Of a stretch of 36,775 nucleotides of DNA, positions 16,031-22,354 are shown piece by piece. The position numbers were made by a program, and so were the translations under genes. The notes below the pieces were generated by a model. It worked only from the letters and a program-made list of their open reading frames with translations, searched no databases and was not told where the DNA came from. Numbering within the stretch: position 1 is the first letter of the stretch; every line of letters starts with the position of its first letter. The stretch is from DATFPQ01 sp035264765 (GTDB taxonomy: Bacteria > Actinomycetota > Actinomycetes > Actinomycetales > Angustibacteraceae), in assembly GCA_035264765.1 (NCBI GenBank), contig DATFPQ010000044.1, positions 1-36,775 of the forward strand. Reading direction: 5' to 3'.

Positions 16031-16522
16031 TCAGTCGCCCGCGAGCCGTACCCGGTCCGCGTTGACCCAGTCGCAGGCGGTGTCGAGCACCATGCAGGTC
16101 TGCGCCCGCAGGAAGCCGGGGACCAGCGACAGGCGTTGCGTCACCAGCGTCTGGACCTCGGCGAGCGAGGCGGCGCGGACCTTCAGCAGCCAGTCGAAGT
16201 CACCGCTCACGGCGTGCGCCTCCTCGACGTCCTCCAGGTCGGCCAGCATCTGCCGGACGACGTCGTAGTTCTCGGCGTTCTGGGCGAACCGCACCAGCAG
16301 GAACGCGGTCACGCCGATGCCGACCGCCGAGGGATCGACGCGCGCCACGAGCTCGGCGATGACGCCGTCCCGGCGCAGCCGCTCGTAGCGCGCGACGGCG
16401 TCATCGACCGTCGTCCCGATCTCGGTCGCCACCGATGACAGGTCCGGGTGGACCTCCTCGGCGAGCCGGTGCAGCAGCCTGCGGTCGACGTCGTCCAGCG
16501 TCGTGCGGGGTGGTGAGGGCAT
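16031..16522 (-). CDS. Lrp/AsnC-family transcriptional regulator
   Basis: The 163-residue protein has an N-terminal AsnC-type HTH (LDDVDRRLLHRLAEEVHPDL through ARYERLRRDGVI) and a C-terminal RAM effector domain (GVTAFLLVRF, EEAHAVSGDFDWLLKVRA). It lies between phaC (start of the cluster on the same strand) and the shikimate-kinase-like gene, separated from the latter by about 20 bases, so the two are probably co-transcribed. Lrp proteins commonly sense amino acids or small acids. Its target here could be phaC or the kinase; nothing in the sequence decides it. Confidence 0.88.
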   Translation of the reverse strand: MPSPPRTTLDDVDRRLLHRLAEEVHPDLSSVATEIGTTVDDAVARYERLRRDGVIAELVARVDPSAVGIGVTAFLLVRFAQNAENYDVVRQMLADLEDVEEAHAVSGDFDWLLKVRAASLAEVQTLVTQRLSLVPGFLRAQTCMVLDTACDWVNADRVRLAGD

Positions 16523-16559
16523 GGTCGTCCTCCGGTTCGGGTCCGCGCGGCTCCGCTGC

Positions 16560-18266
16560 TCAGGTGCGGATGTACTCGCCCGGCGCGTCGTAGAGCACGG
16601 GGTGCTGCGCGCTGCCCATCTGGGGCGGATCGACCAGGTCGCCCGCCCGCTCCGACGACCAGGTCGACCAGTCCTCCCACCAGGACCCGACGTGCCGGCT
16701 GGCCTCGTCCTGCCACTCCTCGGCCGTGGGCGCGTCCGGCCCGGTGAGGTACCACCCCTTGGGGCCCGGGGGGTTCACGATGCCGGCGATGTGCCCGCCG
16801 CTGCTGAGCACGAAGCGGACCGGTCCGGAGAGCAGCTTCGTGCCGGCGTAGGCCGAGCGCCAGGGGACGATGTGGTCGTTCTGGGCGCCCACCACGTACG
16901 TCTCCTGCTTGATGTCCCCGAGGCTGATGATCGAGCCGGCCAGCTCGAGCTGGCCCTTGGCCAGCTTGTTCTGGACGTAGAAGTTGCGCAGGTAGAACGA
17001 GTGCATCGCCGCAGGCATCCGGGTGGCGTCGGCGTTCCACGCGAGGATGTCGAAGGCGGGCGGCTGCTGACCCATCAGCCAGTTCGAGACGATGTAGTTG
17101 AAGATCAGGTCGTTCGCTCGCATGATGTCGAAGGTGCCGGCCATGGACGCACCCTTCAGGTGCCCCTCCTTGGCCATCCGACGCTCCAGGCGCGCAACGG
17201 TCCGCTCGTCGGTGAAGACCTTGAGCGCGCCCGGCTCGCTGTAGTCCAGCAGCGTGTTGAGCAGGGTCAGCGTGCCGACGCGCGAGTCACCGGAGGCGTT
17301 GAGATACGCCGCGGTGATCGCGGTCAGCGCTCCACCAAGGCACAGCCCGACGATGTCGATGGTCTCTGCACCCGTGATCTCCTGGATGACGTCGAGCGCC
17401 TTCTGCGGCCCGTGGATGAGGTAGTCGTCCATGGTCACGCCGGACATCTCGACGCCAGGGTTGCGGTAGCTGATGGCGAATACGGTGCGTCCGTGGTCGA
17501 CCGCCCACTCCACGAAGCTCCGGCCGGGGGCGAGGTCCATGACGTAGTACTTGTTGATCCACGGCGGGCTGCACAGCAGTGGGGCGGCGTGCACTTGCGG
17601 TGTCCGGGGGGAGTACTGCAGCAGCTCCATCAGCTGGTTCCGGAACACGACCTTGCCCTGCGTCGCAGCCATGTTCTGGCCCAGCACGAAGGGCGACGTA
17701 TCGACCTGCCTGGGCCGACCCTCGTTGTGCAGGAGGTCGTCGACGAAGTTGCGCGCGCCGTCCGCGAGACTCTTGCCACCTGTGTCGAACGCCTTCTTGA
17801 GCGCTGCAGGGTTCGTGGCCAGGTAGTTCGTCGGCGCCATGGCGTCGTTCATCAGGTGCAGCGCGAGCAGCGCCTTCTCGCGCGTCAGGGGGTCCAGGCC
17901 GACCATGTCCACCAGGTCGTCGGTGAACTGCCCCCAGGCGGCGTGGGTGAGACGCAGCGCGTAGAACATGGGGTTGTCGGTCCAGGCGGCGTCGAGGAAC
18001 CGGCGGTCCTTCGGGTTCAGGTCGACGGGCGCGGTGGGTCGTCCGCCCAGCCACCGCGAGAGCGCAACCGCCGGGATGGGGGCGAGCCGGCCGGACAGGC
18101 GGGCGATGGCATCGAGGCCGGCCGCCGGGTTCTTCATCGCCTTGGTCATCACGAGCCCCATGGCGCGGCCGAGCTCGGCGACGTCGGTGTCGTTGACGAG
18201 GCCCGACTCCGGCGCGAGGGCGCTCGCGGCCTGGTCCGCGACGTCCCACGGTGACTGCAATGCCAT
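16560..18266 (-). CDS. phaC: Class I-type poly(3-hydroxyalkanoate) synthase
   Basis: The 568-residue protein contains the PhaC N-terminal domain and an alpha/beta-hydrolase catalytic core. The lipase-like box GLCLGG places the catalytic Cys at 309; Asp464 lies in GAQNDHIVPW and His492 in SSGGHIAGIVNPP, all at expected spacing. PPWINKYYVMDL and SYRNPG are conserved PhaC stretches. It polymerises (R)-3-hydroxybutyryl-CoA-type monomers at the granule surface. Length fits class I synthases acting without PhaE or PhaR. ATG 18266 is preceded by GTGGAG at 8 bases. Two putative IclR boxes lie about 290-330 bases upstream. Confidence 0.95.
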   Translation of the reverse strand: MALQSPWDVADQAASALAPESGLVNDTDVAELGRAMGLVMTKAMKNPAAGLDAIARLSGRLAPIPAVALSRWLGGRPTAPVDLNPKDRRFLDAAWTDNPMFYALRLTHAAWGQFTDDLVDMVGLDPLTREKALLALHLMNDAMAPTNYLATNPAALKKAFDTGGKSLADGARNFVDDLLHNEGRPRQVDTSPFVLGQNMAATQGKVVFRNQLMELLQYSPRTPQVHAAPLLCSPPWINKYYVMDLAPGRSFVEWAVDHGRTVFAISYRNPGVEMSGVTMDDYLIHGPQKALDVIQEITGAETIDIVGLCLGGALTAITAAYLNASGDSRVGTLTLLNTLLDYSEPGALKVFTDERTVARLERRMAKEGHLKGASMAGTFDIMRANDLIFNYIVSNWLMGQQPPAFDILAWNADATRMPAAMHSFYLRNFYVQNKLAKGQLELAGSIISLGDIKQETYVVGAQNDHIVPWRSAYAGTKLLSGPVRFVLSSGGHIAGIVNPPGPKGWYLTGPDAPTAEEWQDEASRHVGSWWEDWSTWSSERAGDLVDPPQMGSAQHPVLYDAPGEYIRT

Positions 18267-18598
18267 GGCTGGCTCCACTTCATCGGCAGCGCGACCGAGG
18301 TCCCGGGCCGCACTCGAGCGCCAGCACCCCGTTGTGCGGGAACCTACCCCTGCCTCGCCTGCCGCTCCACGCGGGCACGCGCACCAGGCGCGCGCGGTCG
18401 TGGCGCTCGGTCGGCTCCGTCGAAGCCCCGCGCGCCGGCTCGTGGTTGCGCGGGGACTGCTCGGCTCATCGGGACGGGGCTGTGACCTGCGCGTTTCCGG
18501 CCGCGACGAGGGCTGCCCGCCAGGCGCGTGACGCCGGGGCGGCGCGGCGGACCGTTCCGCCAGTCGGGGAATCGCACGGTTCCGCTGGTCGGAAGCAG
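18267..18598. other. Upstream region of phaC, no gene seen
   Basis: No convincing protein frame or RNA is visible. Besides the two boxes at 18555-18594, the stretch is GC-rich with no clear -10/-35 pair. It probably holds the phaC promoter and the 3' end of the upstream hydrolase transcript. Confidence 0.5.
18555..18594. promoter_or_regulatory. Two putative IclR boxes upstream of phaC
   Basis: TTCCGCCAGTCGGGG (18555-18569) and TTCCGCTGGTCGGAA (18580-18594) start 25 bases apart. The second has TTCCG/CGGAA arms and serves as the reference for the box. They lie in the gap between the alpha/beta hydrolase stop and phaC and would bring PHA synthesis under the same control as the catabolic promoters (inference). 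Confidence 0.55.
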
Positions 18599-19519
18599 CT
18601 AGCCCGCTGCGCAGGATGCGCCCGGCATGGGCATTGCGGGGGCACGTCCCGCACGCTCGGACGCGCGCGGTCCAGTCACCACGTGCAGCGCCTCGACGAG
18701 GGCGTCGCCGAAGGCAGCGGGATCGGTGACGCACACCCCGTGGTCCCCGACCAGCTCGACGGTGACCGCGCCGGGGACCGCCTGAGCGAGGCGACGCTGG
18801 CGTCTGGGCGGAACCATCGTGTCGCGGGTGGTGATCACGACGGCAGTGGGGACGTCCACCTCACCGATCCACATGCGGGAGTTGAAGTGCGCGGCGGCAT
18901 GGATCGCCGCGACGGCGTCGGCCAAAGATGTGCGAGACAGCTGGAGCTCGGCCCACGAACGGGTCGCGTCGTCCGGGACGTGTCCTAGGACGCTCGATGC
19001 GAGCGTCTGGGCGGTGAGGAGGTGCCCCGCGGGACTCCACCGCGTCGCCATCGCCATGGCCGGCAACGTCATCGAAATGGCCTGCTCCATCGGTGAGCCG
19101 CGGACGTTGCGGGCCGTCGCGCACAGGACCAGGCCACTGACGCGCAGGGGATGCCGGCGCCACAGCAGCTGGGCGGCCATGCCACCCATGGAGTAACCCA
19201 CGGCAACGAACTGCTGGATGCCCAGGACGCTTGCGAGCGCGGAGATGTCGTCGACGCAGCTCTCGAGGGTGAAGGGATCTCCCGACTGGACTCCGTCACC
19301 GTGCCCTCGGAGGTCGGGCGCCACCACGCGGGCGTGCGCCGCCAGGCGAGCCATGACGCGTGACCAGCCCAGCTCGGCCGTCATGCTCAGCCCGTGCAAC
19401 AGCATCAGGGTCGGAGCCCCAGGGGGGCCGTCGGACTCCCAGACCGCCATGGTCCCGCGTCCGGGGATGGTGACGTTACGCACGGACGGCTGGATTGAAC
19501 TGCTGGCTGACGGCCTCAT
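18599..19519 (-). CDS. Alpha/beta hydrolase, possible intracellular PHA depolymerase or esterase
   Basis: The 306-residue protein has an alpha/beta-hydrolase fold: MLLHGLSMTAELGW with the oxyanion HG, APDLRGHGDGV, the nucleophile Ser in VGYSMGGMAAQLLW, a probable acid in VITTRDTMVPP, and the base His in LVGDHGVCV. There is no signal peptide. It lies upstream of phaC on the same strand and beside phasin-type genes. Homologues in such neighbourhoods are often annotated simply as alpha/beta hydrolases. Intracellular PHA mobilisation or thioester hydrolysis would fit but is not shown. The first 15 residues are non-conserved; start is uncertain. Confidence 0.75.
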   Translation of the reverse strand: MRPSASSSIQPSVRNVTIPGRGTMAVWESDGPPGAPTLMLLHGLSMTAELGWSRVMARLAAHARVVAPDLRGHGDGVQSGDPFTLESCVDDISALASVLGIQQFVAVGYSMGGMAAQLLWRRHPLRVSGLVLCATARNVRGSPMEQAISMTLPAMAMATRWSPAGHLLTAQTLASSVLGHVPDDATRSWAELQLSRTSLADAVAAIHAAAHFNSRMWIGEVDVPTAVVITTRDTMVPPRRQRRLAQAVPGAVTVELVGDHGVCVTDPAAFGDALVEALHVVTGPRASERAGRAPAMPMPGASCAAG

Positions 19520-19637
19520 CGCCCGGGCAGCATACGTTCGCCGGTGACGGGCGGCCCGGTGGAACCTGCGTAACCCGCGACAGGCCGCCGGCTGTCAGCC
19601 GCACCCGCACGCCACGGCACTGTGGCGCGCCGCGGGC

Positions 19638-19733
19638 TCAGCGGGGGGAGTGAGCGAACAGCGTGAGCTCCCACCAGCGGCGGACGAGCTCCAGGGCGGT
19701 TCGGCGGCTCCGGGGAGCGGGGTGGTGCGACAT
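19638..19733 (-). CDS. Candidate 31-residue small protein, unknown
   Basis: The minus strand from ATG 19733 reads MSHHPAPRSRRTALELVRRW and ends TLFAHSPR before TGA. A strong GGAGGG ribosome site lies 7 bases before the ATG, which is the main support. It is basic and Trp-containing with one amphipathic helix, and has no recognised family. It faces away from the SAP/phasin-like gene across a gap rich in palindromes and AT-rich -10-like sequence (TATAGT on the minus strand). It could be a leader peptide, a small granule- or membrane-binding peptide, or spurious. Confidence 0.4.
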   Translation of the reverse strand: MSHHPAPRSRRTALELVRRWWELTLFAHSPR

Positions 19734-19757
19734 GGTGCTTCCCTCCGTGGACGTCGC

Positions 19758-19773
19758 TCGATAGATTTATCGA
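19758..19773. promoter_or_regulatory. Inverted repeat TCGATA-gatt-TATCGA
   Basis: Perfect 6-bp arms around a 4-base centre form an AT-rich palindrome that stands out from its GC-rich surroundings. It lies between the small ORF and the SAP/phasin-like gene, next to the TTGCATACTATATCA element. It may be a regulator site; no family is assigned. Confidence 0.45.
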
Positions 19774-19778
19774 ACGGG

Positions 19779-19793
19779 TTGCATACTATATCA
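19779..19793. promoter_or_regulatory. Candidate operator shared by phasin-type promoters (copy 2)
   Basis: TTGCATACTATATCA matches the copy at 7773-7787 at 12 of 15 positions. It also contains -10-like hexamers in both directions (TACTAT on plus, TATAGT on minus), but no good -35 is visible. It lies 209 bases before the SAP/phasin-like start. Confidence 0.4.
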
Positions 19794-20002
19794 CGCAGCC
19801 ACCTCGAGTCCCGGTTAGGATGCGGCCACGGCAGATCGGAACCGCGCCGTGGCCTGTCGCGGCGGCCCGGTGGGGCCACTCGAGGGGTGGCCGCCGCGGG
19901 ATACCGTCTGTTGGCAACCGCCTTGACGTACGGCCGCGGGCTACGGACCCTCGCGGGGACGGTCGCTGCCTTCTTTCGACACCTCAGCGAGGAGTACCCA
20001 TC

Positions 20003-20626
20003 ATGACCGCCCAGGACGGCACCATCACGGCCGCAGCCGAGCAGACGCAAGGGAGTGGCTCTCGGCACTCCAGGCTGGCGAGGCTGCTAGCGCCGGAGAG
20101 CGCACCGACGTCGCTCGCCGGTGTCGTGGACGCGTACTTCGACCTGGCCCTGGGCTTCCTGGAGGCGCAGCGCGAGATGGTCAAGGACCTCGCCTCCACG
20201 CTTGGCAGGCCACAAGAGGGGACCCAGGCCGCCGCGGACGTCGAGCAGGCCGAGCGGGAGCGGGCCGAGCAGGCTGAGCGGGAGCAGGCTGCGCGGGAGC
20301 GGGCCGAGCAGGCTGCGCGGGAGCAGGCCGAGCGGGAGCAGGCCGAGCGGGAGCGGGCCGAGCAGGCGGCGCGGGAGCGGGCCGAGCAGGCTGCGCGGGA
20401 GCGAGCCGAGCGGGAGCGGGCCGAGCAGGCGAAGCGGGAGCAGGCCGAGCAGGCCGAGCAGGAGCAGGCTAAGCAGGACGAAGAGGCCAAGCGAATGGAG
20501 CGTGTCGAGCGCTACCGTGGGTTGTCCCGGGTGCAGCTGGTCGAGGAACTGCGCCAGCGCGGCCTGCCGCGGGCCGGGAACAAGCCGCAGCTGGTCGAGC
20601 GCCTGCTGGACGCGGACGACAGCTGA
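20003..20626 (+). CDS. Phasin-like / coiled-coil / SAP-domain protein, candidate granule-to-DNA tether
   Basis: The 207-residue protein has three parts. Residues about 32-68 (VVDAYFDLALGFLEAQREMV) resemble the helical core of phasins. Residues about 80-162 are an extreme Glu/Arg/Gln/Ala coiled coil built of AEQAxRER-type repeats. Residues about 168-203 (YRGLSRVQLVEELRQRG, then NKPQLVERLLDADD) match a SAP motif, a short helix-extended-helix that binds DNA. ATG 20003 has GGAG upstream; an in-frame extension lacks protein character. Proteobacterial PhaM links PHB granules to the nucleoid by a different sequence. This protein could be an actinobacterial counterpart (inference). Confidence 0.75.
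   Translation: MTAQDGTITAAAEQTQGSGSRHSRLARLLAPESAPTSLAGVVDAYFDLALGFLEAQREMVKDLASTLGRPQEGTQAAADVEQAERERAEQAEREQAARERAEQAAREQAEREQAERERAEQAARERAEQAARERAERERAEQAKREQAEQAEQEQAKQDEEAKRMERVERYRGLSRVQLVEELRQRGLPRAGNKPQLVERLLDADDS
20245..20490 (+). repeat. Degenerate tandem repeats encoding the coiled coil
   Basis: Repeated units around GAGCGGGAGCGGGCCGAGCAG and GCTGCGCGGGAG alternate through the stretch, encoding (E)QAxRERAEQA. The repeats are near-identical in DNA as well as protein, so copy number is likely to vary between strains. No spacer pattern, so it is not CRISPR. Confidence 0.8.
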
Positions 20627-20668
20627 TGCGGCTCGCGCGCCATCAGGACCGGCGTCGACGGTGATGTC

Positions 20669-21118
20669 GTGACTGAGCGGCCCGAGGTCACCGACTCCGT
20701 TCTGCTGCGCACGGGCGAGCGGGTGAGCATCCGGCCGATCCGCACGTCCGACGCACCGGGGCTCGCGGCGATGCATGCTCGCCTCACCGCGGACAGCATC
20801 TATCGCAGGTACTTCGCAGCGAGACCGGGACTTTCCCCGAAGGACGCGCGTTGGCTCACGACGCTCGACGAGGCGTGGCGCTTCGCCCTCGTGCCACAGC
20901 TGCGGAGGGCGCCCTCGTCGGAGTGGCCCGGTGCGAACATCGGCATGCTCAAGCTCCTGCGCTCTCTGGATCTGCCGATGCGCGCCGAGCGGGACGGGTC
21001 CGTCGTCACGTTCCTGCTGAACCTGCGGGGGATGGCCATACCCCGCGCCCGGCTGGACATCGCGACCGCGCACATCGCCCGCGCTGCCTCCGCGCGAAGG
21101 TCGAAGGCTTCCGCCTGA
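20669..21118 (+). pseudogene. GNAT acetyltransferase, internally deleted
   Basis: The frame starts with the usual N-terminus of Pat-like actinobacterial GNATs (RTGERVSIRPIRTSDAPGLA, YRRYFAARPGLS). It then loses the centre: near 20900 a short GALVGVARCE segment, the expected start of the acetyl-CoA-binding core, appears in another frame. The original frame resumes with NIGMLKLLRSLDLPMRAERD, a C-terminal GNAT stretch. Most of the core, including the pyrophosphate loop, is missing, so acetyltransferase activity is very unlikely. The remaining frame is open for 149 residues, so a short protein could still be made. It begins 43 bases after the SAP gene. Confidence 0.7.
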
Positions 21119-21165
21119 ACTGCCGCTTCTTCGCCTGGAAGCGCTGGGACGCCAGGGCTACGGCG

Positions 21166-22180
21166 TCAGACTGAGCCCGGCCGGTCCACCACAGGAATGG
21201 CGTCCCGCTCGAGGAAGAAGCGGACCATTTCCGCTGATGCATCCGGTCCGTTGCTGTCGGTATAGGAACCGAGCCGGCTGCCACCGGACCAGGCGTGTCC
21301 GGCTCCGTGGACGAGCCAGAGCTCGGCGACCACCGACCCCGCCGCGTCGGTGTACACCGTCCGGCTGCAGGGCCGGCCGCCGGCGTCATGGCGGGTGGTG
21401 CAGGGGGCGGGACGGCCACCTTGACGTGCGCTGGCGGCAAGTCGGGCCTCGACGAGGCGGTGGGCGTTCACCGGCGACACCCGGTCGTCGCGGTCGCCGT
21501 GGAAGACGATGGGGCAGGTCCGCACCCGGCTGAGGTTGGCCGCCGGTTCGCATGGCCATGAACGCGCCCATCACGCTGTGCGCCGCTCGATAGGCCAATC
21601 CCGAGTGCACGCCCGCGGCGGCGAAGAGATCCGGGTACGTCGCCGCCATGACCGCCGCCATCGCGCCCCCCGCCGACAACCCGGCGACGTACACCCGCGT
21701 GCGATCGACCGCGAGCTCCGCCATGACCCGGCGGGTGATGCCCGCGATGATGGCGGGCTCGCCGCGCCCGGCGGCCTGGTGCTGGGGTCGGAACCAGCTC
21801 CAGTACGCGTGGGCGTTCGCGTTCTGAAGCTGCTCCGGGTAGGCGACCACAAGGTTGTGCCGTTCGGCGATCTCGTTCATCCGCGTCCCGGCAGCGAAGT
21901 CCGCGGCGTTCTGGTGCCCACCGTGCAGCAGAACGACGAGGGGAACAGGACGGCCGTCGTACCCCGAGGGAACGTACAGGTCGTAGCGACGCCGACCTGC
22001 GGCGCCGTCGTACTTCAGGTGGTGGACCTCGCCCGGCAGGGCGCGCTCGCGCGTTGCCGGGCGCGCCAGCCCGTACGTCGGCGCAGGGCCGGGGCCTCGG
22101 TGCCGGTGGGGAGCGCCGCGAGTACGGAGGATCCGTCCTGGAGGCCGCTCGGCGGTGTCATCTGCTGGCCTCTCGATCAT
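21166..22180 (-). pseudogene. PHB depolymerase-family esterase (LpqC-like), frameshifted
   Basis: From about 22180 the minus strand encodes an esterase with LVVLLHGGHQNAADFA, VAYPEQLQNANAHAYWSWF, and the nucleophile Ser in VAGLSAGGAMAAVMAATYP. After VMGAFMAM (about 21552) the protein continues in another frame with VRTCPIVFHGDRDDRVSPV (acid Asp) and VHGAGHAWSGGS (base His), ending at 21166. The shift is one net base. Whole length would be about 338 residues, normal for LpqC/PHB-depolymerase-type esterases, which cut poly(3-hydroxybutyrate) or similar esters. No clear signal peptide is seen. It may be a real mutation or a base-calling error; all catalytic residues survive across the frames. 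Confidence 0.8.
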
Positions 22181-22354
22181 GCCTGGATCTCCAGGAGGTC
22201 TCCCTTGACCGCGCCGACCCGGTCCCAGACGGACGCCAGAGTCACGACGCCGTGACGCGCAGAGAGGACTGTAAGCGCTTCACGGCGCCCGCGCTCGGGG
22301 AACACGCAGCCCTTTCTCCGCCGTTCGGTGCCTGCGTGCTGCGGGTACGGCGGG

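Noticed and set aside
16503..18254. 583-codon plus-strand open frame opposite phaC
   Set aside because: phaC has its full catalytic triad in the other direction; this frame has none.
20245..20490. Possible CRISPR or satellite array
   Set aside because: The repeats are contiguous, degenerate, in-frame and encode a coiled coil; there are no unique spacers.
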